This document shows, one piece after another, positions 15,160-23,793 of a stretch of DNA of 64,000 nucleotides. The stretch is from Alistipes sp. Its GTDB lineage: Bacteria; Bacteroidota; Bacteroidia; Bacteroidales; Rikenellaceae. Position 1 is the stretch's first letter. Every line of letters starts with the position of its first letter. The stretch lies in assembly GCA_017936685.1 (NCBI GenBank), contig JAGBFA010000015.1, positions 186,001 through 250,000 on the forward strand, read 5' to 3'. Below the pieces are notes generated by a model, which was not told where the DNA came from, did not search any database, and saw only the letters and a program-made list of their open reading frames with translations. The position numbers and the translations under genes were made by a program.

Positions 15160-16326
15160 TTACTGCTCGGTTGTATCAAACATTTTTGCAAGTGAATGAT
15201 ATTCTGCCTTTTCGAATAAATTTATTTCACCATTCGTTCCCATCCGAATAACATCGTTACAAGTTTTTAATCGTGCTAACATTGGCATGATAATACTTTT
15301 GCCATGATTGACAAAGTCATACAATTCTTTTTCTGTTGATGGTATTTTATATCCACCAGAACTACTTGATATTATTACTTCATTATCCCGAAGTTTCGCT
15401 ATGATTTTATTCCGAAAAGTCTGAAGTGATAATCTATCATATCCTAAGTACACTAATTGAGTAATAAGTTCTTGTGTGGGAATATATTTCCTTGGCGATT
15501 TATTCATAAATCTAAACAGGAGATAATTCAATACTGCAATTTGCTGTTTGACTTCGTCATCGTCTGTATTATTATGCGTTTCTATAAAATGTTTAGCTTT
15601 CCTATAACAGATATCAGCAATTTGTGGATTATACTCAGGATTCAAGTCATTTTGAGAAACATTGAATGTATCAAAAGTTTCAGGAAACTCTTTTATTCTT
15701 AATATCTTATCTCCTAATACGGATTTGTAATTATAGCCGTCAGATTCTGATATTTTCCTTATATCATAATTATATGCAAGGGAACCACATACAATATCAG
15801 CGACTTGTATAATAATGCTATGTTTACTATTCTCGAATCTAAACAAGCTATTGTCGAATAAATCAAGAGAGATCTCCTTCGACCTAACATACGCTGCAAA
15901 AGATTGAAGAAAATCATTACCTCCAACTTCATCTGCAGTAATCGTTAAGTTATTATACGAAACCCTCAATTCTTGATGCACGATGTTATTCAAGAATTTA
16001 TAAAATGACTGTTTATATCTGAGACCAGAATTTTCATATATTTTTCGTTTATCACATACAAATGCAAATACATGAAAAGGAAGTTGTTTTAGCTCGGTCA
16101 AAATAGAAACACGTCTTTTATGATTCCTTCCAATTTTACTGGATTTTATTTCTCCTTGTTGAAAATATTTTTTCCGAATATTCTCAACACGTTCTGATAC
16201 AAACGAAAGATTGCTCTCGTCTACGATAACTGCTCCAATCAAGAAATGAGTAGTACATCCCGAATTGTCAAAATCATACCCGAAGGCTCCGAATTCATCA
16301 ATAAAAGCATATTTCTTATTACTCAT
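15160..16326 (-). CDS. DUF3800 domain protein linked to the restriction operon
   Basis: A 388-residue soluble protein. The N-terminus KKYAFIDEFGAFGYDFD...FLIGAVIVDE and the later QVADIVCGSLAYNYD are the two hallmark segments of DUF3800, an RNase H-like family often found with defence genes. The conserved acidic residues (D and E of FIDEFG, and the D of VADIV) are kept, so nuclease activity is possible. The C-terminal third (PRKYIPTQELITQLVYLGYDRLSLQTFRNKII) looks like a winged helix. An ATG at 16326 is preferred over a TTG two codons earlier. It follows the specificity gene by 7 bp and is the last gene of the operon. Base composition is AT-rich. Confidence 0.8.
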   Translation of the reverse strand: MSNKKYAFIDEFGAFGYDFDNSGCTTHFLIGAVIVDESNLSFVSERVENIRKKYFQQGEIKSSKIGRNHKRRVSILTELKQLPFHVFAFVCDKRKIYENSGLRYKQSFYKFLNNIVHQELRVSYNNLTITADEVGGNDFLQSFAAYVRSKEISLDLFDNSLFRFENSKHSIIIQVADIVCGSLAYNYDIRKISESDGYNYKSVLGDKILRIKEFPETFDTFNVSQNDLNPEYNPQIADICYRKAKHFIETHNNTDDDEVKQQIAVLNYLLFRFMNKSPRKYIPTQELITQLVYLGYDRLSLQTFRNKIIAKLRDNEVIISSSSGGYKIPSTEKELYDFVNHGKSIIMPMLARLKTCNDVIRMGTNGEINLFEKAEYHSLAKMFDTTEQ

Positions 16327-16333
16327 ACCCAAA

Positions 16334-17527
16334 CTATTTATTCACAACTTTTTTAGCCATTCCGATTTTTCGATCGGCAAAGAGAACCACATCTTTTATA
16401 ACTATTTTCTGTACGGCAGAAATAAATGTTGCCATACACTCGTAATCGGGTTGCCCACCACGAGATGGCAACTGAATATTCAACGCATCTGCATCTTTTG
16501 CATAGAAATTCTTGGAATAATCGAATTGCCCACTGTGTGACGATTTGTGAATTGCCGATGTGACGAAAATCGAAGCCAATTTGGGTAAAGCTTCCGTGTG
16601 TACAATTGCAACATGGTCATCTCCGCCATACCTGTAGTTCCTATATTTGGCAGAACCAAACATATCTATCGTAGTAGTATTCTCTGAAAAGACAGTTACA
16701 TTATTCCCAATAAAATCGGATATACCTTCATCCGCTTCTCCTGCTGTTACGAAAGGCAGTTCTCCCGGGATTCGGTCTGCACTCTTCAGGCGTTTACCTC
16801 GTGTCGATTTACCAAATAAGTCTTCAAGATTAAATGTGTTCCACTCCCAATCTTCATAGCTATCAAGAACACTATGCTCTTCCTCTGTCAGAATATAATC
16901 TTTAAGTCCCGTAACAGTTAAATGGGCTTCCAGCTCAGCGATACGCTGGGCTTCCAGCTCAGCGATACGCTGGGCTTCCAGCTCAGCGATAAAACCGTCT
17001 ATAAACTCAAAGTCTATTTCAGAATTTATGGTTGCCGGAAGTGTTACATACATTTCAGTCGTAATCGCACGATTGAATTTATTCCCATAATCAAATCTAT
17101 TTGCAGCGACTTTTTTAAAAGCAGCAACAAAATAAAGTAAACGCGATCCACTCCAAATATTTTGTCTTGGATATAATCCTTGTACATGAGAGTACCCAAT
17201 GAAATCCTCTGATTGATAAAAGATAGCATCGGATGTAGTCGTATCACTATATGTTATAATTCCGCCTTTTTCTATTGGTGGCAAAGCAATTCTACCACTA
17301 ATGCCATTATTAATACTTGTGTTGGTAACTACTGGTGTGTCGCCAGCTGTAGCAAATAATTTAGCATTTGTAAGTCCATAAGATTTGGTCGGACGTATCT
17401 CGAACAAATCCCCGATTCTGAATTCTCCCCACTTAACCTCGGATAGTTTTTTGTTAAGTGGGGCATCTATTTTCCCAGGCCGCCCTCCTCGACTTTTTGG
17501 CGTTTCAAAAGATTCGACACTTCCCAT
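16334..17527 (-). CDS. restriction-modification specificity subunit (HsdS/BcgB-like)
   Basis: A 397-residue S subunit with two target-recognition domains. Each opens with a typical segment: KWGEFRIGDLFEI near residue 33 and EWNTFNLEDLFGK in the second half. Each TRD reads half of a bipartite DNA site. The central spacer contains a tandem IAELEAQR repeat encoded by a 24-bp DNA repeat. Its start codon lies 61 bp inside the upstream enzyme gene, so translation is coupled; no better internal start is visible. The partner enzyme carries both nuclease and methylase domains, which makes this a BcgI-like pair, not a classical type I system. Confidence 0.88.
   Translation of the reverse strand: MGSVESFETPKSRGGRPGKIDAPLNKKLSEVKWGEFRIGDLFEIRPTKSYGLTNAKLFATAGDTPVVTNTSINNGISGRIALPPIEKGGIITYSDTTTSDAIFYQSEDFIGYSHVQGLYPRQNIWSGSRLLYFVAAFKKVAANRFDYGNKFNRAITTEMYVTLPATINSEIDFEFIDGFIAELEAQRIAELEAQRIAELEAHLTVTGLKDYILTEEEHSVLDSYEDWEWNTFNLEDLFGKSTRGKRLKSADRIPGELPFVTAGEADEGISDFIGNNVTVFSENTTTIDMFGSAKYRNYRYGGDDHVAIVHTEALPKLASIFVTSAIHKSSHSGQFDYSKNFYAKDADALNIQLPSRGGQPDYECMATFISAVQKIVIKDVVLFADRKIGMAKKVVNK
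16924..16990 (-). repeat. 24-bp tandem repeat inside the specificity gene
   Basis: The unit beginning GGGCTTCCAGCTCAGCGATA occurs twice in full and once for 19 bp. It encodes IAELEAQR between the two recognition domains. Because 24 is a multiple of 3, gain or loss of a unit keeps the frame and changes the distance between domains. Confidence 0.9.
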
Positions 17528-19515
17528 GCAAGATAATCCGCTACTGTTTTTTTGAAATCCTGCAAGGTGGGTTTGGTGTCAATAGGAGCGGATTGATTCC
17601 AATCTGCTCCATTATTGGGGTCAATAGTGCCTTCGTAATAATCCGTTTCCGCAAGATACTTCAGTTTCTTCTTACCGAAACGCACCAAGTTTACGACTTC
17701 CTCATAGCGTTCTTTGGCATTGTCGGTGTCCCGCAGATTACAGCTGGCCTTTTTACGATTGGTGCGCGTATAGCCATCATTCGAAAAGTCTATAAACTTC
17801 ACGATATCATCTTTCGTATGAGCTTCCCCAACCCTGAATACATAGACATTCGTCTGTACACTCGATTTGCCGATAAACAAATCGATGGGCATCTTGATGC
17901 TCGCAAGAAGCGTATTCTTTTCTAATATTCTTTTGTTGTACTCTTTTGCCTTGCCAGAACCTGCCGAACTTTGAATGATAATAGCCGCATAGCCTTTACT
18001 CATCATTCCAAGGGCCTTTTCGACAAAATTCATTCCGTTGCCATTCGCTGAATACGGAGGATTCAAGACAAAAGCATCGGCCGGAAATTTTGCATTGACC
18101 TCACCAAAACCATAATGGCCATCGAAGTCTTTTAACGAGTCCTTATTTAGGATATTCGAACTACCGTCTCCCATCAGAATCATGTTAAGAACAGCCAGCA
18201 TATAAATACTCGGGAGCAATTCCAATCCAAGTAGTTGGTTAGCCTTGATTCCCGCTTCTTTTGCAGCAAGTTCTTCCGGAGAGTGTATGCTATTTTTTGC
18301 ATCGATCAACATTTCGTTCATCGCGGCAACTAACAATCCTGCTGAACCTGTTGCGAAGTCCCACACATAAGAATCTTTAGTCACACGAGCCAACTTGACC
18401 AATAACGTAGCAACATATGACGGAGTCAAGACGACATCGTTCAATTTATCCTGTGTAAAGCCGAGCCAACTGTACATTTCATTGAAGAGTTTTCCCGTAA
18501 AATCGGTGGTCAAGCCGATTTTATAGTAAATTCCCAAAGTATCTACAATCTTGACAAATACCCGTTTAAGTTGACTTTCCCCTTTTTCCGGTCGGTTGAT
18601 ATTATCCGTTGTCAAGGTGTTCTCCAGAGTCCGAATGATAAGTTGCTTTTTCTCATCAGGTAAATGCTTCTCATTCAAAAACGCACGAATCTTTCTCACT
18701 ATTATATCGCCATCCGTGTTACCTTGCTCTGTCGAGGATTTCAAATCCGACTTCTCAAGCGGAGATACCTTGTTGGGGATACCGAGTGTTGCGATGATCG
18801 ACGCTGCAACCAGATAGACCCTGTCATTTTCGCCAAGCCCTTTCTCGTGTTGGTAAATCTCATTATTGAGCTTGGTTAAACTCGTAGTAATTTCTTTCTC
18901 TCGTTGCTCCTTGATTCTGTCTATTTCCTCTTGGGTCAGGCTAAGAGCATTGACTTTTTCAATGAATTTTTCAAAATTAGCGGATGCTAAAAATGAGAAA
19001 TCCGAATATTCTCCAACCTTTTGTCCGATACCAAAGTTGCTTTTGGAAACATAGTATACACCTATTTGATGTTGCAACGCTCCGAATTCATCTTTATATC
19101 CCGTCATACCGATAGCGATAATGTCGGTATAGCTGGTATGATGAAGTATGGCATTCGCATAGTGAACCGCACCATTTACGGCATATGAGTTGATATGCTT
19201 GAAATTCGGTTCGTTCTTAGCCGTTTTATTTTCCACTTGACCTTGGGAATCAAGTTTCTCCAATCTGTCTTTATATCCTTTATATTCGACAAGTATTGGA
19301 TACCAATTCAATCGTTTGCCTTGCAAAAGCAATTTAGCATCGGGGCGGTTTCCACCAACACCGCCGTTCTTAGAGAAATAGTCTTCAAGAGCCTTGTCTA
19401 TTTCTTCATTCAATGGTTCTTGCTCAAGTTTATAATCCAATTTATAGGATTTGAGCCAGCCATTTGCTAAATCTGCAATATTGGGCTCAACGGATTGTAT
19501 ATTCTTTTTTGCCAT
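17467..19515 (-). CDS. BcgI-like fused restriction endonuclease and adenine methyltransferase
   Basis: A 682-residue enzyme. The N-terminus carries a PD-(D/E)xK nuclease: PD at 58-59 and E77-x-K79 in ILVEYKG. A helical linker leads to an N6-adenine methyltransferase with motif I VWDFATGSAGLL and motif IV NPPYS. The methylase half resembles HsdM, but no hsdR gene is nearby; the nuclease domain in the same chain supplies that function. This architecture with a separate S subunit is that of type IIB enzymes such as BcgI, which cut on both sides of a bipartite site. It follows the XRE gene by 9 bp and overlaps the S gene. Confidence 0.87.
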   Translation of the reverse strand: MAKKNIQSVEPNIADLANGWLKSYKLDYKLEQEPLNEEIDKALEDYFSKNGGVGGNRPDAKLLLQGKRLNWYPILVEYKGYKDRLEKLDSQGQVENKTAKNEPNFKHINSYAVNGAVHYANAILHHTSYTDIIAIGMTGYKDEFGALQHQIGVYYVSKSNFGIGQKVGEYSDFSFLASANFEKFIEKVNALSLTQEEIDRIKEQREKEITTSLTKLNNEIYQHEKGLGENDRVYLVAASIIATLGIPNKVSPLEKSDLKSSTEQGNTDGDIIVRKIRAFLNEKHLPDEKKQLIIRTLENTLTTDNINRPEKGESQLKRVFVKIVDTLGIYYKIGLTTDFTGKLFNEMYSWLGFTQDKLNDVVLTPSYVATLLVKLARVTKDSYVWDFATGSAGLLVAAMNEMLIDAKNSIHSPEELAAKEAGIKANQLLGLELLPSIYMLAVLNMILMGDGSSNILNKDSLKDFDGHYGFGEVNAKFPADAFVLNPPYSANGNGMNFVEKALGMMSKGYAAIIIQSSAGSGKAKEYNKRILEKNTLLASIKMPIDLFIGKSSVQTNVYVFRVGEAHTKDDIVKFIDFSNDGYTRTNRKKASCNLRDTDNAKERYEEVVNLVRFGKKKLKYLAETDYYEGTIDPNNGADWNQSAPIDTKPTLQDFKKTVADYLAWEVSNLLKRQKVEEGGLGK

Positions 19516-19524
19516 ATCTTCTTT

Positions 19525-19725
19525 CTATTTACCATCAATCAAATCCTTAGGGTTAACTTGGAGAATATCTGCGATTTCGAATAATATATCCAAACTCGGC
19601 TGACGTCTGTTGCAGACATAGGAATTGACGATACAAAAACTCTTTCCGAGTTTTTCCGCCAACCATGTCTGCTTGATACCTTTCTCTTCAAGCACCTCTT
19701 TTATACGGTTCTTTGGTTTATCCAT
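19525..19725 (-). CDS. XRE-family regulator of the restriction operon
   Basis: A 66-residue helix-turn-helix protein (RIKEVLEEKGIKQTWLAEKLGKS...RRQPSLDILFEIADILQVNPKDLI), a complete Cro/C1 fold with nothing else. Small XRE proteins at the head of restriction-modification operons act as controller proteins that delay the nuclease. The ATG at MDKPKNR is chosen because the longer frame starts inside the upstream gene. It lies between the unknown 240-residue gene and the fused enzyme gene on the same strand. Confidence 0.88.
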   Translation of the reverse strand: MDKPKNRIKEVLEEKGIKQTWLAEKLGKSFCIVNSYVCNRRQPSLDILFEIADILQVNPKDLIDGK

Positions 19726-19738
19726 TTCGATCCTAATA

Positions 19739-20461
19739 TTATTTCTTACAAAAAAAGTCGATCGCCAAATCAATCATCGTTGTTGTTACAATTACTCCTC
19801 GCTTGGCCTCATCGTCTTTGAGGGAGGATTTTACGACTGTAGATATAAAACTAGTTGCCAAATGCAACATCTTGTTTATTGGCTTATCTTCCGGCTTATT
19901 ATTGAGTATGGCATCTATACCTTGCAAGACGGTAATAGCTCCATTTGCCTGCGCATAGATTTTATTGTTCGGTTCTATTGATTCAGCGACACTAATTGCG
20001 TATTTGATAACAGCAAGCAAATCGGCGACCTTGAGTTGCCGATCATTGTACTCATACAAAATTTCATTTTGCAAAAATGTATGATTCGGGCGATATAACA
20101 AACGTTGGGCATACGTGCTGTTAGAACGATAGAAGTCCCTTAATTGAAGTTCCACGAGCAGTACATTAAGGCATCCTTCAATATTAGATCTCAATATTGT
20201 ATCATTATTGATGAATGATATTAAACACGGTTGCATGTCCGGAATTATTCCTTTAGAACATAAGACCCGTTTGGTCTCATTCAATACTCGGTCGTTAAAA
20301 CCTTGAATACTGTTATTGACTTTTCCTGCAGCTATATATGCATATATCATCTCGTCTTTATTTCCACGCTCATATGCACGATACAGATTTGCATATGCTG
20401 TCTCTAATTGCAAAATTTCATCCGTTTGTTGTTGGGCCAACATTTCTATTGCATTCATCAT
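19739..20461 (-). CDS. unknown protein heading the restriction operon
   Basis: A 240-residue protein that I do not recognise, predicted mostly alpha-helical with no signal peptide. The N-terminal part (EMLAQQQTDEILQLETAYANLYRAYERGNKDEMIYAYIAAGKVNNSIQGF) looks like a helical hairpin. The C-terminal 60 residues are helical and moderately hydrophobic. It is the first gene after a clear promoter box and lies 13 bp before the XRE gene, so it is co-expressed with the restriction system. A regulatory or accessory role is only inferred from position. Confidence 0.7.
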   Translation of the reverse strand: MMNAIEMLAQQQTDEILQLETAYANLYRAYERGNKDEMIYAYIAAGKVNNSIQGFNDRVLNETKRVLCSKGIIPDMQPCLISFINNDTILRSNIEGCLNVLLVELQLRDFYRSNSTYAQRLLYRPNHTFLQNEILYEYNDRQLKVADLLAVIKYAISVAESIEPNNKIYAQANGAITVLQGIDAILNNKPEDKPINKMLHLATSFISTVVKSSLKDDEAKRGVIVTTTMIDLAIDFFCKK

Positions 20462-20477
20462 ATATTCTTATTTTTTA

Positions 20478-20485
20478 CAAAGATA
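20478..20485 (-). promoter_or_regulatory. -7 box for the restriction operon
   Basis: TATCTTTG on the minus strand matches TAnnTTTG and lies 16 bp before the first gene of the operon. The rest of the gap up to the hairpin at 20701 is AT-rich, with nothing recognisable. Confidence 0.6.
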
Positions 20486-20700
20486 TAAAATATTATGCAA
20501 TACTGACGTATAAAAGAAATATTTTTTGAACTGACAATAGTAAAATTACATTATATACAGCTATCCCAGTATGAGGTTATAGAAGGGAATCTATTTTTCT
20601 TATTTTCAACAAAAAAATGGGATTATACATAGCAGCGAAACGCTAAAATGTCCGGCATATTAAATAGCATTGAACGTCAAAACATTTACGCATACTAATG

Positions 20701-20735
20701 ACAGCCCTCGATACCATAAAAGTATCGAGGGCTGT
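20701..20735. terminator. strong bidirectional-type hairpin
   Basis: A perfect 14-bp stem ACAGCCCTCGATAC/GTATCGAGGGCTGT with a 7-nt loop. It separates the housekeeping operon (ending at the GyrI-like gene) from the restriction operon. Confidence 0.75.
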
Positions 20736-20800
20736 GATTTACATTCGGCAATAAACGGTTATTGCTGCAAATTGCGAATAACATTTCGTACCGGAATATA

Positions 20801-21433
20801 TTACCGTTTCGTCACGGGCAGGCGGACGACGGTTTTCAGTTTGGCGGGTGCGCAGAGGCGAGGGTCGCTCAGATAGATTTCGTGATGAGGCCTCTGCAAA
20901 GATATATCGAACTTCATGCCCTGCTGCGCAGCGAATGCCTGCATGCGACCGATCGTCGCCGGCTCGTCGTCGTAGTGCCCCGTGTGCATACACTGCACGC
21001 ACGCGCCCTCGTGGTATGACATGAACTCCACCTTCGAGAAATCACGCTTCTTGCGCCTTGTCGCCTCGGCCACGGCCCACTCGAAATCCTTGCGGGCGAC
21101 GAAATCGGGCAGGCGGATAAGGGAGATCCAGCGGAACAACTCCTTGTGCGCATAATCGATCGCACCCGGCTCCGGCTGCCACCACAGACCCTCCAAAGGC
21201 GGCACGACATATTCGAAGAATCCGTCGATGCGGTAATCGCCCTTATAGCTCATCTTCAACGTATAGGCCACGCCGTATAGTATCTCTATCGCCGCCGCGT
21301 ACTCGCCCTCGGAATCGTTGGGATTGCCCTGTCCTCTCACTGCGAGGAAATTCATAGACGGCACCTCGACAATCGCAGGCTCGGCCGCAGGCATATAGAG
21401 CTCTTTATACTCTTTTTTAAAATCGAAAGCCAT
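20801..21433 (-). CDS. GyrI-like small-molecule-binding domain protein
   Basis: A 210-residue cytosolic protein. The start MAFDFKKEYKELYMPAAEPAIVEVPSMNFLAVRGQGNPND and the later EGLWWQPEPG and MHTGHYDDEPATIGRM segments are typical of stand-alone GyrI-like (SOUL/BacR-type) domains, which bind hydrophobic or cationic small molecules. The conserved glutamates in the pocket region (EYVVPPLEGLWW) are present. It is the last gene of the lptB-aroA-aroC-prmC-recX operon, 14 bp after recX. The ligand is unknown. Confidence 0.8.
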   Translation of the reverse strand: MAFDFKKEYKELYMPAAEPAIVEVPSMNFLAVRGQGNPNDSEGEYAAAIEILYGVAYTLKMSYKGDYRIDGFFEYVVPPLEGLWWQPEPGAIDYAHKELFRWISLIRLPDFVARKDFEWAVAEATRRKKRDFSKVEFMSYHEGACVQCMHTGHYDDEPATIGRMQAFAAQQGMKFDISLQRPHHEIYLSDPRLCAPAKLKTVVRLPVTKR

Positions 21434-21447
21434 AATCGTTTATAATC

Positions 21448-21984
21448 TCAAATATCATCATCGACACGCATGCCGCGCATGGCCTCCGCCACAGCATCGC
21501 CTGCCGTGTCGAAATCATAGCCCAAAGAGATGGCATGACGCATGAGTTTGGTGCGAAGATCGTATGGCGACGAATATTTCACCGTGCGCATCTTGCGCGC
21601 AAGACGCTCCGTCAGACGCCCGCGCATGGTCTCTGAGTCGAGCCGCGACAACGCAGCATCGATCGTTGGCCGGTCTATGCCCTTGCGTTGCAGTGCCTGA
21701 CGGATCTTGTAGGCTCCCCAGCCGCTCAGATTGATCTTCTCGCGCACGAAAGCCTCGGCGTAGCGTTCGTCGTCGATGAAGCGTGCTGCCAAGAGACGTT
21801 GCAACACACCTGCGCGCTGCGACTCGTCGACACCCCACTGCCGCATCAGGCGCATGGCATCGCCCGACGAACGTTCGGCGCGTGCGCACAGACGCATGAG
21901 CGACGCGCAGGCCTCGTCGGCCGTCTTTGTGCGACGCTCACGCACGGGGCGCGTCATCTCCCTGTCGAAATCATCGTTGCGCAT
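21448..21984 (-). CDS. recX: RecA regulatory protein RecX
   Basis: A 178-residue RecX made of three-helix repeats (LMRLCARAERSSGDAMRLMRQWGVDESQ; LLAARFIDDERYAEAFVREKINLSGWGAYKIRQALQRKGI; KLMRHAISLGYDF). RecX binds the RecA filament and blocks or disassembles it. FIDDERYAEAFV is the family hallmark. The ATG at 21984 (MRNDDFDREM) is preferred to one 25 codons upstream because the longer form has no family counterpart. The start overlaps the end of prmC by 31 bp. Confidence 0.88.
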   Translation of the reverse strand: MRNDDFDREMTRPVRERRTKTADEACASLMRLCARAERSSGDAMRLMRQWGVDESQRAGVLQRLLAARFIDDERYAEAFVREKINLSGWGAYKIRQALQRKGIDRPTIDAALSRLDSETMRGRLTERLARKMRTVKYSSPYDLRTKLMRHAISLGYDFDTAGDAVAEAMRGMRVDDDI

Positions 21985-22808
21985 ACGATTCTCTGTTTTC
22001 CGCGGAAGTCGGTCTTCGCGCCGACCTCGGCATAGTTCATATCTGCAAGCATGCGGCACAACTCGTCGGCCGCGTGCTCGTATATCTCGAAATACAATCG
22101 TCCCCCCTCGACGAGCAGCTGCCGCCCCCGCTGCGCTATCGAGCGATAGAACACCAGCGGATCGTCATCGTCGACGAACAAGGCCGTGTGCGGTTCGTAG
22201 TGCGTGACGTTGGCACGCATCGAGCCGCAGTCGCTGCGCGGGATATAGGGCGGATTGGAGACAATGGCATCGAAGCGGCAGTCGAACAGCGACGCAAAGT
22301 CGCCCAGAGCATCGCCCTCGACAAGTCGCACGCACGGGGCATGGCGGCGGCAGTTCTCCGCGGCTACGGCCAACGCCTCGGCCGATATATCCAATCCCCA
22401 CACCTCGGCCTCGGGCAGCATCGAAGCCAGTGCAACGGCTATGCAGCCGCTGCCCGTGCCCACATCGAGCAGGCGCGCATCGGCACGCACCTCGCGGCGC
22501 ACCAGATCGACCAGCTCTTCGGTCTCGGGGCGTGGGATAAGCACCCCCTCGCGCACGGCAATATCCAATCCGCAAAACTCCGCACTGCCTATGATATATT
22601 GCACCGGCCGCCATGCGGCAATGTCGGCCTCGATGCTGTCGATCCCCTCGATCTCCAACTCGCGCATAGGCTCGGTCAGAAGCTCGCCGCGAGTGATGCC
22701 GCCCTTGGCGCAGACGATCATCTCGGCTATCTGGCGTGCCTCCTCCGCGCCGTAGAGCGGCGAGGCGGCGGCTGTCAGTCGATGCAGTATGTCGCGGCGT
22801 GAGGTCAT
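21954..22808 (-). CDS. prmC: peptide chain release factor N5-glutamine methyltransferase PrmC
   Basis: A 284-residue enzyme that methylates the glutamine of the GGQ motif in release factors. It has an N-terminal helical domain, the SAM-binding motif LLDVGTGSGCIAVALA, and the NPPY active site in VSNPPYIPRSD that holds the target glutamine. IIGSAEFCGLDIAVREGVLIPRPETEELV is the family signature. Its ATG overlaps the aroC stop as ATGA, and its end overlaps recX. Confidence 0.95.
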   Translation of the reverse strand: MTSRRDILHRLTAAASPLYGAEEARQIAEMIVCAKGGITRGELLTEPMRELEIEGIDSIEADIAAWRPVQYIIGSAEFCGLDIAVREGVLIPRPETEELVDLVRREVRADARLLDVGTGSGCIAVALASMLPEAEVWGLDISAEALAVAAENCRRHAPCVRLVEGDALGDFASLFDCRFDAIVSNPPYIPRSDCGSMRANVTHYEPHTALFVDDDDPLVFYRSIAQRGRQLLVEGGRLYFEIYEHAADELCRMLADMNYAEVGAKTDFRGKQRIVCATMISTGR

Positions 22809-23788
22809 GATTTCATTGCGGTAAGGTACATATCGGCCACGGCCACGGCAGCCACAGCCTCGATGACGACCATTGCCCGCCGAGCTATGCAGGCATCGTG
22901 TCGGCCGCCTATGACAAGCGGTTCCATGCGGCCGGTCGAGAAGTCGTAGGTGATCTGCTCACGCGAGATGCTCGCCGTGGGCTTCACGGCCACACGGAAC
23001 ACCACATCGTTGCCGTTGGTTATGCCGCCGTTGATGCCGCCCTCGTTGTTGGTGGCCGTGCGGCCGTCGGCCGAGACGATGGCATCGTTGCGCTCCGAAC
23101 CGCGTTTGCGCGTGCCGTCGAACCCGTCGCCGAACTCGACAGCCTTGACTCCCGGCACCGAAAAGAGAAGGTGGCTTATCACGCTCTCGGCCGAGTCGAA
23201 AAATGGTTCGCCCAGCGACGGGCGCATGCCCGATATGCGGCACTCCACCACTCCGCCCACCGAATCGCCCTCGGCGGCCACAGCCGATATCTCGTCGTCG
23301 AACAATGCCGGATCGCTCTGCCTGCCCACGCTCACCAGTCGCGTCGAGAAGCACGCCCACGGCACTATGCGTTTGGCCACGACACCTGCCGCCACCAGAG
23401 CCACGGTCATGCGTCCCGAGGCCTGTCCGCCACCGCTTATATCGCACTGATCGCCATACTTGCGACGCTGCGTCAGATCGGCATGCGACGGCCGCGGGCA
23501 GTCGGCAAAACGGGCGTAGTCGGCGCGGCGTATGTTTTCGTTGCGGAACACGATCTCCAACCCCTCGCCTGTCGTATGCCCGTCGCGCAGACCCGCGATA
23601 TGCGGAAAATCCGACTCGCGGCGCGCTGTGGTGCCGGCCGTGCCCGGTCGACGGCGGTCGAGATCGGCCGCGAACATGCTCTCGTCCAAGGCTATGCCCT
23701 CAGGCACGCCCTCCATGACAATGGCGATCTCCGGAGCATGGGAGCCGCCGCGGATCGTAAGGCGCAGTTGTCGACCAAATGTATTCAT
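22805..23788 (-). CDS. aroC: chorismate synthase, short and divergent
   Basis: Converts EPSP to chorismate with reduced FMN, the last step of the shikimate pathway. The ATG at MNTFGRQLRLTIRGGSH gives 327 residues; most chorismate synthases have 350-360. Motifs are recognisable but altered: GSHA in place of GESHG, RPSHADLTQRRKYG in place of RPGHADYTYxxKYG, and SGGGQASGRMT in place of RGGGRSSARET. The catalytic histidines of the SHA and SHAD motifs remain. It follows aroA by 5 bp, which supports the pathway role. Confidence 0.88.
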   Translation of the reverse strand: MNTFGRQLRLTIRGGSHAPEIAIVMEGVPEGIALDESMFAADLDRRRPGTAGTTARRESDFPHIAGLRDGHTTGEGLEIVFRNENIRRADYARFADCPRPSHADLTQRRKYGDQCDISGGGQASGRMTVALVAAGVVAKRIVPWACFSTRLVSVGRQSDPALFDDEISAVAAEGDSVGGVVECRISGMRPSLGEPFFDSAESVISHLLFSVPGVKAVEFGDGFDGTRKRGSERNDAIVSADGRTATNNEGGINGGITNGNDVVFRVAVKPTASISREQITYDFSTGRMEPLVIGGRHDACIARRAMVVIEAVAAVAVADMYLTAMKS

Positions 23789-23793
23789 GGCAT

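Noticed and set aside
15160..20461. Search for an hsdR gene that would make this a classical type I system
   Set aside because: None is present; the nuclease motif lies in the methylase subunit itself.
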